DNA of 64,000 bases from Trinickia dinghuensis (GCF_003367175.1 NZ_QRGA01000001.1:186001-250000), one strand, 5' to 3'; positions 52,289 through 60,916 are shown, counted from the stretch's first letter. Program-made: numbers and translations. Notes: a model not told the origin generated them from the sequence alone.

Positions 52289-53134
52289 TCAGTTCAATGC
52301 GGGGTAGAGCTTCAGTGCGGTCTTGCCGAAGATCCACACGCGGTCTTCCTCGCTCAGGCATGCGAGCCCCCTCTGGGCCGTTGCCAAGATCTCCGTGAGC
52401 GTGCCGGTCGAAGTCGGGAAGTTAGAGCCCCAGGCCAGACGCTGCGCGCCGAAAGCTTCCACAACGCGCGGAAAGAACGTTTCGGCGCTGGCTTTTTCCT
52501 TCTTCACGTCGCCGAAAATGCGCGGCGTGAGCTTCATGTAGAGGTTCGGCAAATCGGCCAGCGCGAACAGGCTGGCAGCGTTCGCGTAGGGCGCGCCGTC
52601 GAGCACGTCCGGGCGGCCCAGGTGGTCGAGGATGATCTTCACGCTCGGGAATTTCTCCGCCAGCATGCGCACCTGCGGCAGCCCGATCGGGCCCGTCTGG
52701 ATGCACATGGGCAAGTTCAGCTCGGCGAGCATCTCCCACGCCTTGAACGATTTCGGGTTGTCCAGCTCGCTCGGATCGAAGTCCTTGGTCGAGCCGCCGG
52801 TGAAGATGCGCAGGCCGGCCAGGCCCTTGTCGGCCCATCCCTTGATCACGGCCGGCACGTCGTCGGCCAGCATGTTCACGGAGCCGACGGCCGCGAGACG
52901 GTCCTTGTACTGGTTGCAGCCGTCGACGACATAGCGGTTGTCGAAGCCGTAAGTCGTCGACGAATGCACGACAGCGGCCTTCGCGACGCCGGCCTCGTCC
53001 ATGGCCGCGATCAGCGCCTCGACCGTGTTGGGCCGCTCCTGCGACCAGTCGGAGCGCTTGCCGAACAGCGGCGCGGGAGGATAGCGCTTCTCGTCATCCG
53101 AGATGATGTGCGGATGGATGTCGATGATGTTCAT
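52289..53134 (-). CDS. Amidohydrolase-family (TIM-barrel) protein, paralogue of 38978-39829
   Basis: 281 residues from ATG 53134 (MNIIDIHPHIISDDEKRYPP). It shares with the 38978-39829 product the metal motif IDIHPHIIS, the stretch MDEAGVAKAAVVHSSTTYG, and the end AWGSNFPTSTGTLTEIL. Metal-dependent hydrolase, lactonase or decarboxylase of the aromatic-catabolism type. That two copies sit in two separately promoted operons sharing the same operator element suggests parallel substrates or a dosage effect. Confidence 0.86.
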   Translation of the reverse strand: MNIIDIHPHIISDDEKRYPPAPLFGKRSDWSQERPNTVEALIAAMDEAGVAKAAVVHSSTTYGFDNRYVVDGCNQYKDRLAAVGSVNMLADDVPAVIKGWADKGLAGLRIFTGGSTKDFDPSELDNPKSFKAWEMLAELNLPMCIQTGPIGLPQVRMLAEKFPSVKIILDHLGRPDVLDGAPYANAASLFALADLPNLYMKLTPRIFGDVKKEKASAETFFPRVVEAFGAQRLAWGSNFPTSTGTLTEILATAQRGLACLSEEDRVWIFGKTALKLYPALN

Positions 53135-53189
53135 GATTGGTTTTACGTATTCGCGTTCGGATTCGTGTTTGCCCACGGCACGACTTCGC

Positions 53190-54215
53190 TCAGAGGCCCT
53201 TGGCCTTCAGGTGTTTGTCCAGACGCGGGTAGACGCGCCGTGCGTTCCCCTCGAAGATCGCTTGCCGATCGGCGTCGCTCAGCGCCGAGCACGCATCGAT
53301 GTAGCGCTTCGTGTCGTCGAAGTACTCGCCGGTGTTCGGATCGCGGCCGCGCACGGCACCGATCATTTCCGAGCCGAACAGCACGTTGCTCGTCGGCACG
53401 ACCTTGGTCAGCAATTCGACGCCCGGGTGGTGGTAGACGCAGGTGTCGAAGAAGATGTTGTCGAGCAGCCCTTCGAGCGGGCGCTTCGCCATCTCGAGCG
53501 ACATGCCGCGATAACGTCCCCAGTGATACGGCACCGCGCCGCCCCCGTGCGGGATGACGAGGCGCAGCGTCGGGAAATCCTTGAACAGATCGCCCTGCAG
53601 CAGTTGCATGAACACCGACGTGTCGGCATTCAGGTAATGCGCGCCGGTGCCGTGATGGCAGGGGTTGCACGAGGCCGCGACGTGAATCATCGCCGGCACG
53701 TCGAGATCGCAGAGCGCTTCGTAGAGCGGGTACCACTCGCGATCGGTCATCGGCTTGCCGGTCCAGTAGCCGCCGCTCGGGTCCGGGTTCAGATTGGCGC
53801 CGACGAAGCCCATCTCCTCGACGCAGCGGCGCAGTTCGGCCACCGAATTCTTGGGCGGCGCCAGCGGCGATTGCGGCAGTTGGCAAACCGGCACGAAGTT
53901 GTCCGAGTAGAGGTCGCACACCCGGCGCACCAGGTTGTTCGACACTTCGGCCCATTCGAGGCTCGTGCGTTCGTTGCCGAGGTGGTGACTCATCAGGCCG
54001 GCGATCGGCGAAAACAGCGTGAGGTCGCCGCCGCGCTCCTTTTGCAGGCGCAACTGGCCGTTGCCGACGCCTTCCCGGATCTCGTCGTCGCTGACGTGAG
54101 CCCCCGAAAGCGGCGGCGCGCTGGCCGGGTCGTTGGCTGCCGCGATCTGCTTGGCGCGCCAATCGCGGAAGGAGGCCGGGACGGTCGTGAAGTGACCGTG
54201 GCAATCGATGATCAT
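53190..54215 (-). CDS. 4-Oxalomesaconate hydratase-like amidohydrolase (LigJ family)
   Basis: 341 residues, the length of LigJ. It begins MIIDCHGHFTTVPASFRDWR with the HxH metal site; later PQSPLAPPKNSVAELRRCVEEMGFVGANLNPDPSGGYW (in part: VGANLNPDPSGGYW) and the diagnostic IPHGGGAVPYHWGRYRGMS. LigJ adds water to 4-oxalomesaconate in protocatechuate 4,5-cleavage. The rest of that pathway (ring-cleavage dioxygenase, CHMS dehydrogenase) is not in the window, so the true substrate here may be a related unsaturated polycarboxylate. ACMSD-type decarboxylases are the main alternative. Confidence 0.82.
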   Translation of the reverse strand: MIIDCHGHFTTVPASFRDWRAKQIAAANDPASAPPLSGAHVSDDEIREGVGNGQLRLQKERGGDLTLFSPIAGLMSHHLGNERTSLEWAEVSNNLVRRVCDLYSDNFVPVCQLPQSPLAPPKNSVAELRRCVEEMGFVGANLNPDPSGGYWTGKPMTDREWYPLYEALCDLDVPAMIHVAASCNPCHHGTGAHYLNADTSVFMQLLQGDLFKDFPTLRLVIPHGGGAVPYHWGRYRGMSLEMAKRPLEGLLDNIFFDTCVYHHPGVELLTKVVPTSNVLFGSEMIGAVRGRDPNTGEYFDDTKRYIDACSALSDADRQAIFEGNARRVYPRLDKHLKAKGL

Positions 54216-54234
54216 TTTTGGTTCCGTACGAAGT

Positions 54235-55212
54235 TCAAACGAGGGGATCGACGAACAGCTCGCTCATGGACATGCGCCGCGGCGTCAGCCCTTGCTTGAA
54301 GGCGGTGGCTTCGAGCGCCTCGATGGTCTTGCGGTTTTCCTCGATGCCGTAGGGCAGCGGGTCATGGCCGACGATCTTGCGCAGCTCCAGATACTTCTTG
54401 TCGCTCTTGGACGCGGCCTCGCCGGAATCGAGCTTGGCCAGCCATTGCTGCTTCGCCTTGTCGAACGCGTCGTAGATCGACTTGGCCACCCACGGATGCT
54501 CGGCCAGCACCGAATCCTTGACGACGATCGTGCCGTGCATCGGATAGACGCCGGTGCGGCCGTAATACTCGGCCTCGAGTTCGGCCGCGTTCGGCAGCAG
54601 ATCGGGGTAATCGGCCTCGACTTCCTTCCAGTCGCCCGTCGGCGCGCCGGTGCGGCCGATGCCCGCATTGGCGCCGAAGCCCGCCGACAACTCGCCGCTC
54701 GCCATCATGTCCGCGAGCGACGTGCCTGCCGGCGCGTGGATCACGTTCGGCGGCAGTTGCAGCTGCGTGACGTGCTCCTCGTCGTCGACCACCCACGTGA
54801 CCTTCGACGAATCGAGGCCGAACTCGTCGATCAGCACCTGACGCGTCCATACGCCCGTCGTGACCGAGTAGGCGCGCACGCCCACCTTCTTGCCTTCGAG
54901 GTCCTTGGGGGTCTTGATCCCCGCGTCCGGACGCACGAGCAGCCCGGCGTGGTGAAAGCGCCGCACGACGAAAATCGGCAAGCCGACGAACGGTGCACCG
55001 TAGGCGCGGGCGATGATGTAGGTCGTCGGCGCCAGTTCGCAGACGCCGAACTCGACGTCGCGCACCATCCGGCGGAACGCGCCGATCTGCGGCTTGACGG
55101 TGACGAATTCGGCATCCACCCCTTCGATGGGGATGGAGCCGTCGCGGATGGCGGAAGTGTTCGGATGCTCGGCGATGGCGATCTTGAGCTGGACTTTCTT
55201 GGTCAACTTCAT
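54235..55212 (-). CDS. 4,5-Dihydroxyphthalate decarboxylase-like protein (copy 2)
   Basis: 325 residues. Blocks: VQLKIAIAEHPNTSAIRDGSI, MVRDVEFGVCELAPTTYIIA, DLEGKKVGVRAYSVTTGVWTRQ and YGIEENRKTIEALEATAFKQG (in part), typical of the Pht5/DDP decarboxylase family. First gene of the long operon. The ATG at 55212 abuts its AAAGGAG with no spacer; the TTG at 55206 has a 6-base spacer and may be the real start. Copy 3 of the conserved element lies 122-162 bases upstream. A longer open frame to 55506 has no support. Confidence 0.82.
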   Translation of the reverse strand: MKLTKKVQLKIAIAEHPNTSAIRDGSIPIEGVDAEFVTVKPQIGAFRRMVRDVEFGVCELAPTTYIIARAYGAPFVGLPIFVVRRFHHAGLLVRPDAGIKTPKDLEGKKVGVRAYSVTTGVWTRQVLIDEFGLDSSKVTWVVDDEEHVTQLQLPPNVIHAPAGTSLADMMASGELSAGFGANAGIGRTGAPTGDWKEVEADYPDLLPNAAELEAEYYGRTGVYPMHGTIVVKDSVLAEHPWVAKSIYDAFDKAKQQWLAKLDSGEAASKSDKKYLELRKIVGHDPLPYGIEENRKTIEALEATAFKQGLTPRRMSMSELFVDPLV

Positions 55213-55698
55213 CTCCTTTGGGTGGGTCCGATCGCCCTGCCTTTCATTGCCGCGCCATGCCGGGAAAGGGACACGTAGCGCGGCGGTACAGGCGATCTCG
55301 TTGACTACATCTTCTTTCGGCCCCTGTCGTCCGTCTATTGAATTAACCTGCGGGGGTGTTAACCGTTCGGTAAAGGCATGACGTTTTAAGGGTCGATCCC
55401 TTGTATGCGCCCGCTCCGAAGGCGTTGCCCGCCGCCTTGGCACGGGCAGATCACCGGCAATGCGTGGATCGCTCAGGGACGATTCGTGGTCAGCTAAGTG
55501 GTTCAAATTCCTCGCTTTACCTCCCGGCTCGCGTTAACCCTTTTCTCATCTGCCACGCCGTTTTTTTCAATGGCCAGGCTCCGGCGCGCAGGCAGAATTT
55601 CCAGACGAACTGCCGTCGCCGGCCTCGGCGTCGGCATCGGTGAATCCGGACATAGACACAAACCCGCCCTCAGGGCGCTTCGCTTCATAAGGTGGTCA
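55213..55698. other. Divergent intergenic region (operon 55212 / chemoreceptor 55699)
   Basis: 486 bases without a supported gene. It holds copy 3 of the conserved element near the operon side and AAGGTGGTC as ribosome site for the chemoreceptor. An in-frame extension of the chemoreceptor upstream to 55498 is Arg-rich and not credible. Confidence 0.6.
55334..55374 (-). promoter_or_regulatory. Conserved operator-like element, copy 3 (upstream of the 55212 operon)
   Basis: TCTATTGA (55334-55341), TTAACCG 22 bases after the A of ATTGA, GGTAAA (55369-55374). The middle block TTAACCG is shared exactly with copy 4, whereas copies 1 and 2 have TTGAG there. Confidence 0.6.
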
Positions 55699-57231
55699 AT
55701 GAAACTCACGCATCAACTTCCGCTGGCGCTCGGCTGCGCGTTGCTGGTCACGTCGGGTGCGGGGCTCTTCGGCGTGGCCCAGATGAACAATGCCGCGAGC
55801 ACATTCGAGCAACTCATCAAGGTCGACGATGCCCAAGCGCGCGAGGTCGACGATGCGCTCGTCGCATTCAAGAACCAAGTGCAGAACAGCAAGGACATCG
55901 TGCTGCGCGGCAAGGACCCGAAGCAATTCGATAAATACTGGAGTCAGTTTCAGAAATACGAGGAAGCGGCGCAGACCGTGACCGAAAAGCTCGCCGGTGA
56001 ATTGCCGCCCGGCGAGGCCCGTACGAAAATCGAGCGGTTCAACGTGCTTCACAAGGCGATGGGAAAATCGATCCGCGACGCGATCGAGCAATTCAAAGCG
56101 TCGGGCTTCGACATCGCCGTGGGCGACCAGGCCATGAGCGGCCTAGACCGCGATTCCGCGATCACGCTGCGCGAATCGGGTGCCGCGATCGTCAAACGGA
56201 CGTCCGCCGCCATCGAAGTAGCGAAAGCACGGCAAAAGCGTGCATTGGCCGCATGCCTGGGTGTGATGGCGGCCGTCATGCTTGGAGGCATTGCGCTTGC
56301 CTTGGCCTTTTCGCGCGCAATCACGCGCAAACTCGGCGGCGAGCCCGACGACGCGCGCCAGGCGGCTCGACAGATCGCGACGGGCAACCTGACGGTCGAT
56401 CTGCCGCTGCGGCCCGGCGATGACGACAGCCTGATGGCCGCCATGCAGGACATGGTGACCGCCCTGCGCGGCATCGTCGGCCAAGTCCGCGGCGCAAGCG
56501 ATGCGATCGCCACGAGTTCGGCGCAAATCGCATCGGGCAATGCGTACCTGAGCGAGCGAACCGAGGAGCAGGCGAGCGCACTCGAGCAAACGGCTGCGTC
56601 GATGGAGCAGTTCGGTGCCGCTGTGAAACAGAATGCCGAAAATGCGCTCGCAGCGAACGCGCTGGCGGCCGACGCTTCGTCGATCGCCACGCAAGGCGGC
56701 AACGTCGTAGGCACCGTCGTCGAGACGATGAAAGGGATCGACGAGAGTTCGCGCAGGATCGGCGATATCGTCGGCATCATCAACGACCTCGCCGCGCAAA
56801 CCAATATCCTCGCGCTGAACGCCGCTGTCGAAGCGGCGCGCGCCGGCGAACAAGGCCGCGGCTTCGCCGTCGTCGCGGCCGAAGTGCGCGCCCTCGCGCA
56901 GCGCAGCGCGCAAGCCGCCCACGAGATTCGAACGCTGATCGCGTCGAGCGTCGAGCGCGTCGGTCATGGCAGCGCTTATGCGAACGACGCCGGCGCGACG
57001 ATGACGCAAATCGTCGGCGCCATCCAGCGCGTCAGCATCATCGTCGACGAAATCAGCAGGGCCAGCGCCGAGCAAAGCGTCGGCGTCGAACAAGTGGGCG
57101 ATGCGGTCAATCAAATGGATCAGGCGACGCAGCAAAACGCGGCGCTCGTCGAGGAGAGCGCCGCCGCGGCCGAAAGCCTTAAACAACAATCCGCGCAACT
57201 CATCGAGTGCGTCGCGCGGTTTCGCCTTTGA
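55699..57231 (+). CDS. Methyl-accepting chemotaxis protein (transmembrane)
   Basis: 510 residues. First membrane helix [20 protein letters not shown] (about 6-25), a periplasmic four-helix-type sensor ([20 protein letters not shown] onward), second helix [23 protein letters not shown] (about 190-212), HAMP, then the signalling domain with tip [20 protein letters not shown] and [20 protein letters not shown]. It ends FRL without a CheR-docking pentapeptide. ATG 55699 follows AAGGTGGTCA. Divergent from the catabolic operon; it may sense that operon's substrate, which is inference from position only. Confidence 0.93.
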   Translation: MKLTHQLPLALGCALLVTSGAGLFGVAQMNNAASTFEQLIKVDDAQAREVDDALVAFKNQVQNSKDIVLRGKDPKQFDKYWSQFQKYEEAAQTVTEKLAGELPPGEARTKIERFNVLHKAMGKSIRDAIEQFKASGFDIAVGDQAMSGLDRDSAITLRESGAAIVKRTSAAIEVAKARQKRALAACLGVMAAVMLGGIALALAFSRAITRKLGGEPDDARQAARQIATGNLTVDLPLRPGDDDSLMAAMQDMVTALRGIVGQVRGASDAIATSSAQIASGNAYLSERTEEQASALEQTAASMEQFGAAVKQNAENALAANALAADASSIATQGGNVVGTVVETMKGIDESSRRIGDIVGIINDLAAQTNILALNAAVEAARAGEQGRGFAVVAAEVRALAQRSAQAAHEIRTLIASSVERVGHGSAYANDAGATMTQIVGAIQRVSIIVDEISRASAEQSVGVEQVGDAVNQMDQATQQNAALVEESAAAAESLKQQSAQLIECVARFRL

Positions 57232-57275
57232 GGAAGAGAGACGAGAAAGGTCGACAGCCGCGGAAACACGAATGG

Positions 57276-57512
57276 CTAGGTCAGAACCCAATTCGTCGCG
57301 GGCTGAACCGTCGAGGGCGGGTAGACACACCAAGAGCCGTCGTCGTGCCGGAAGAAGACGATCGCAAGCATTCCGGACGAACGCGCGACTTCGATTCTCA
57401 CCGCTCGCCACGGCATCTTTCTCGAACGATCCGGCCGAGTCACACGAAGATTCTCGCCATTGCCGAACCAATCGGTGACGAGGCCCCGGAGGGATTTGCT
57501 TCCACCACTCAT
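57276..57512 (-). CDS. Small hypothetical protein (78 aa)
   Basis: The ATG at 57512 has GGAG 6 bases upstream. It reads MSGGSKSLRGLVTDWFGNGE and ends with a compact, aromatic-rich segment MLAIVFFRHDDGSWCVYPP, which looks like a real folded beta-rich core rather than an antisense shadow (no real gene lies opposite). Copy 4 of the conserved element is 129-169 bases upstream, the same distance as for the other three targets. No domain recognised. Confidence 0.5.
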   Translation of the reverse strand: MSGGSKSLRGLVTDWFGNGENLRVTRPDRSRKMPWRAVRIEVARSSGMLAIVFFRHDDGSWCVYPPSTVQPATNWVLT

Positions 57513-57900
57513 ACACTTCTCCATGCCGCGCATGGCTGCCGACCCACAAACCATTCGTGCGATTCCGCGCCGCATCGGACCGCCCGCCATGCAAGGCGGC
57601 CGAGGTGGCATCGTCATCATCGAGCTACGTTTCTTCGTCGTCTATTGAACTTAAAGGCCGATGCCTTAACCGCTGCGTTAACTCGCCGCCCGGCCATCGA
57701 CAGCCACCGCCCCGCCGTGCGTTCCCGCCCCCTGCCCGACTCATGTACTTATGCCGGAATATCGTTTAGCCGCCGCGCTCGACCGCGAAATAATGGCTCC
57801 ATCCCTGTCATGACCACGACATACGAATTCTGCGAAATACGGACCCATCCGTTTATCACGCCCTTCCAATTTTTTTCGATAGCGGCTATAAAAATTGTTT
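57513..57900. other. Intergenic region before the GNAT-like gene
   Basis: 388 bases between the small minus-strand gene and the gene at 57901. Contents: copy 4 of the conserved element and, just before 57901, an AT-rich stretch (57870-57900) that could hold the promoter. No supported gene. Confidence 0.5.
57641..57681 (-). promoter_or_regulatory. Conserved operator-like element, copy 4
   Basis: TCTATTGA (57641-57648), TTAACCG at the same offset as in copy 3, CGTTAA (57676-57681). Spacing from ATTGA to the last block is 32 bases in all four copies. Confidence 0.5.
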
Positions 57901-58650
57901 ATGGATCGCACTCTTCGTTTTGCTACGCCTTTTCCGTCTCGCGCCATTACGCATGAGCATGCGCATGAGCACGAGCGCGTTTATGCGCGTTTTTTGAATT
58001 CCCGTGACGTGCCGGCCTTGCTCGATCTCGAGCACGAGAAATGGAACGAGGTTCAGGCCGCGTCCGAGGCGCAGCTTCGCGCTCGTATCGAAGCGCATCC
58101 CGATCTAGCCGTCGGCGCCTTCTGCCCGCAATCGGATCGTCTGCTCGCCTCGCTGTTCATGCGCCCAGTCGCCGACGATTTTCATCGGCGCGCGCAAACC
58201 TGGCAGGACTACGCGTCATTGCCCGCGCCGCATCACAGTTCGACGCTGTTCGGGATCAGCTTGACGAGCCGTGATAAGACCGGCGTCTCGGCATTGCTCG
58301 AATTTTTCTGGCCGCATGCGCTCAAGCGCGGCTGGCGCCACATCTATCTCGGCTCGCCTGTGCCGGGGCTGCGCCAATGGCTAGCCGAACACCCCGAAGG
58401 ACGCATCGAGGACTATGTCCGTGCGCGGCGTGCCGGGCTGCCGCTCGATCCGCAATTGCGCTACTACGGATCGCGCGGCTTCTCCAAGATCGTCGCGGTC
58501 AAAGCGAACTACTTTCCGCATCACCGCTCGCTCGATTTCGGCGTACTGCTTCGCGGCACCATCCCCCTATCGGGCCTCCGGCCACTGTGGGCCTCCTTGC
58601 CCCTGCCCTCGGTACGGCGCGCCACGCGGCTGCTCGCCGGCCTACTTTGA
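57901..58650 (+). CDS. GNAT-like acyltransferase-type protein
   Basis: 249 residues. FLNSRDVPALLDLEHEKW resembles the first strand and helices of a GNAT fold; LFGISLTSRDKTGVSALLEFFWPHALKRGWRHIYLGSPVPGL (in part) suits the acetyl-CoA loop and following helix, and QLRYYGSRGFSKIVAVKANYF the end of the core. ATG 57901 is used; a TTG two codons earlier is in frame. A His-rich segment THEHAHEHERVY lies at residues 18-29. First of a three-gene set with the desaturase and the ferritin-like protein, 11 bases before the desaturase. Substrate unknown. Confidence 0.6.
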   Translation: MDRTLRFATPFPSRAITHEHAHEHERVYARFLNSRDVPALLDLEHEKWNEVQAASEAQLRARIEAHPDLAVGAFCPQSDRLLASLFMRPVADDFHRRAQTWQDYASLPAPHHSSTLFGISLTSRDKTGVSALLEFFWPHALKRGWRHIYLGSPVPGLRQWLAEHPEGRIEDYVRARRAGLPLDPQLRYYGSRGFSKIVAVKANYFPHHRSLDFGVLLRGTIPLSGLRPLWASLPLPSVRRATRLLAGLL

Positions 58651-58661
58651 ATCCGATCGTC

Positions 58662-59579
58662 ATGGCCGCCACGATCCGCCTAACCGCTAGCCGAAGACAC
58701 ACCGATCTTCCGAGCGTACTGTTTCTCATAGCAGTCCTAATCAATACGATCGTCATTTCCGTTACCTCGAGCACGTGGCTCGCCGCCATGCTGGCCCTTC
58801 CTCAAGCCATATTGATGGCCGGATGCCAGGAAGCCAAGCACCTTTGCGTACACGGAACGTTCATCGGCAACCGCTACTTGAACGACGCCATCGGCACCGC
58901 CTGCGCGGCACTCTTCGGCGTGAACTTCGTCGCTTACCGCTACTTTCACTTAGCGCATCATCACGCCGCCTGCACGGTAGCCGACCCTGAAGGGCAGCTC
59001 TACGCGCGCAGTTGGCGCACGCGCTGGATCTGGCTGCTGGCACCGCTCGAACTGCCTTGGGTGGCGTGGCATATCGGCCGGACAGGCTGGGCCATGGTTC
59101 CGCGCAACAAGCGCACGCAGCGCAACGCCACGCTCGTCTCGACCGCGGCATTCGCCGCCCTTGTCGTCGCCGGTTTGCACTACGCGCCGCGGGCGATCGT
59201 GTGCGCCTATCTGATCCCGCTCGTCCTCTTTTCCTGGTTCGATTTCGTCCTCACGCAGGCTGAGCATTACGGCGTGGCGATCACGCTTTCATCCAATCGG
59301 CGCGAACCGGGCGCGCTCACGCATGACATCGTGCTGCCGCCGGGCCTCGGCTGGATGACGCTGCATCGAACGCTGCATCGCGTTCATCACCGCGCACCAG
59401 CCTCGCCATGGTTCGAGGCGCCGCGTCGCTTGGAGAGCGACGCGACGGCCGCGCCGATCCCTTATGGCGTATTCATTCGCCGCTGGTTCGCCGGCGGTCC
59501 GAGGCTGTGGTTGACCGCGCACGGTACGCAAGCGGGGACGACGTCTCCCCCCCGGGTTCGATCGAGCGGCCAAGCATGA
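58662..59579 (+). CDS. Membrane fatty acid desaturase-like di-iron protein
   Basis: 305 residues with several hydrophobic segments (LPSVLFLIAVLINTIVISV, WLAAMLALPQAILMAG, AFAALVVAGLHYAP). The three histidine boxes are KHLCVHGTF, HLAHHHAACT and HRVHHRAP, the di-iron ligands of the FA_desaturase family. Start at ATG 58662; the frame extends upstream inside the GNAT-like gene. Its stop overlaps the next start as ATGA. It probably oxidises a lipid-like or CoA/ACP-bound chain; the product cannot be inferred. Confidence 0.82.
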   Translation: MAATIRLTASRRHTDLPSVLFLIAVLINTIVISVTSSTWLAAMLALPQAILMAGCQEAKHLCVHGTFIGNRYLNDAIGTACAALFGVNFVAYRYFHLAHHHAACTVADPEGQLYARSWRTRWIWLLAPLELPWVAWHIGRTGWAMVPRNKRTQRNATLVSTAAFAALVVAGLHYAPRAIVCAYLIPLVLFSWFDFVLTQAEHYGVAITLSSNRREPGALTHDIVLPPGLGWMTLHRTLHRVHHRAPASPWFEAPRRLESDATAAPIPYGVFIRRWFAGGPRLWLTAHGTQAGTTSPPRVRSSGQA

Positions 59580-60313
59580 GCGATGGTGCCCACGAAGACA
59601 GTCCTCCCGCCCGGCACCGATATTGGAATCGGACATGCGTGCGCAGCCGCGTCTTCGATGCGCTTTCGCTCCTGCTGCCCGCCGGCGAGGTCTTCTTCAT
59701 CGATACGCTCGAAAAGTGGCGCGTGCGCTCCGAACTGCCTCCCGACACAATACTTCATGCCGAAATCGATCGATTCATTCGCGAGGAGAACGCTCATCGG
59801 CAAGCACACGAGCGCTACAACGAATCGCTCACGGCTGAACTACCGGAGGCAAGGGCCCTAGCGCAGCGTGCAAGCCGAGTGACCGAGGACTTGGCCAAGC
59901 TGAGCTTGCCGATGCAACTCGCGTTCGTAGCGGCGTTCGAGCATTTGACGACTGTCCTCGCCGAGGAAATCGGCACGCACGCTGATTTGATCGCCGACGA
60001 CGCGTCGCGCCCGAGCAGGCTGTGGCACTGGCACGCGCGCGAGGAACTCGGGCATCGCGATGTCGCCATGGATGTCGCTGCGCACGCCGGCCTGCGGCGC
60101 CGCTCGCTCACGCTCGCCCTGTTGCTCGCCACGGCGTATCTGGCCACCGATGTTCTGCGCTACACGTTCGCGCTTTGTCGCTGCGATATTCGCCAGGGCG
60201 CCGGCCGCACAGCCATGCTGATCGATGCCGTGCGGTTCGCCTTCGGCGCCGTGCCGTCGCTGCTGCGCATGACGCGCGGCTGGTGGCGCTATCGGCGCGC
60301 GCCGAACGGATAG
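59576..60313 (+). CDS. Predicted metal-dependent hydrolase (PF10118-like, ferritin-like helical protein)
   Basis: 245 residues. Candidate metal ligands: Glu and His in FIREENAHRQAHERYN, Glu-His in FEHLTTVLAEEI, and HAREELGHRDVAMDV. The FFIDTLEKWRV segment and the pattern EE..H...H...E...H match the uncharacterised family PF10118. The ATG at 59576 overlaps the desaturase stop (ATGA). Two hydrophobic stretches (LTLALLLATAYLATDVL) follow. Co-translation with a desaturase suggests a shared lipid or acyl modification. Confidence 0.75.
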   Translation: MSDGAHEDSPPARHRYWNRTCVRSRVFDALSLLLPAGEVFFIDTLEKWRVRSELPPDTILHAEIDRFIREENAHRQAHERYNESLTAELPEARALAQRASRVTEDLAKLSLPMQLAFVAAFEHLTTVLAEEIGTHADLIADDASRPSRLWHWHAREELGHRDVAMDVAAHAGLRRRSLTLALLLATAYLATDVLRYTFALCRCDIRQGAGRTAMLIDAVRFAFGAVPSLLRMTRGWWRYRRAPNG

Positions 60314-60691
60314 CCCATCGCATACGAGGCCGGATATCCGATCGCATAAGGACGATGCCCCGGAAAGCCGCCGACATGAACGACAGCGCACGTCGCCCAG
60401 CGAAATTTCGATGCTTCCTATCGGTTAGGACAGCGAATTTGTAACAATATCGAAACTGTCGCAACCGTCACGGCAATTCCTCTGTCGCTACACATCCGCC
60501 TCGCCTATCATTTGTCGGAAAATCCCTACAAGCAAAACAAGCCATCCCTACCGCTACTTTGCGCTTGTTCTTATCGAGCCGGGCTCTGTATTCGCGTAGC
60601 ATAAAACTTAGCGTAAAACTCGCCCCGCCAAAGGCGCAGGCCGCCTGCAGCGGGAATTGCAGCTTATGAATCGGAAAACAGGAGAACTTCG
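60314..60691. other. Intergenic region before the 74-aa gene
   Basis: 378 bases with no supported gene. Locally lower GC; it carries a 12-base tandem repeat (60597-60620) and the AGGAGAACTTCG ribosome site at its right end. Confidence 0.55.
60597..60620 (+). repeat. 12-bp direct tandem repeat in the promoter of the 74-aa gene
   Basis: TAGCATAAAACT (60597-60608) is followed at once by TAGCGTAAAACT (60609-60620), one mismatch, 72 bases before the start codon. It could be a regulator site or include a -10 box (TAAAAC/TAGCAT). Confidence 0.6.
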
Positions 60692-60916
60692 ATGATGCAC
60701 GTCTCGATCCTCGACCCCGATGCGCTGGGGCTGCCGGAGCATGAACTGGCATTGCGGCAATGGATGCTCGACTGGTATGACCGTGCCGTGACGGAAGGCC
60801 ACATCTACTCGACGTATGAACTCGATATGCCGACGGCCGAGCGGCTCGAAGCGTATTTCAAAGTGGGCCTGACGCCGGGCGACGGCGTGGATGCCCTATT
60901 CGGTACCCTGCACTGA
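60692..60916 (+). CDS. Small hypothetical acidic protein (74 aa)
   Basis: Two adjacent ATG codons after an excellent ribosome site AGGAGAACTTCG. The product is acidic and helical: ILDPDALGLPEHELALRQWM, DWYDRAVTEGHIYSTYELDM, then PTAERLEAYFKVGLTPGDG. It has its own promoter-like upstream region and a strong terminator 3 bases after the stop. No domain recognised, but all signals say it is expressed. Confidence 0.75.
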   Translation: MMHVSILDPDALGLPEHELALRQWMLDWYDRAVTEGHIYSTYELDMPTAERLEAYFKVGLTPGDGVDALFGTLH

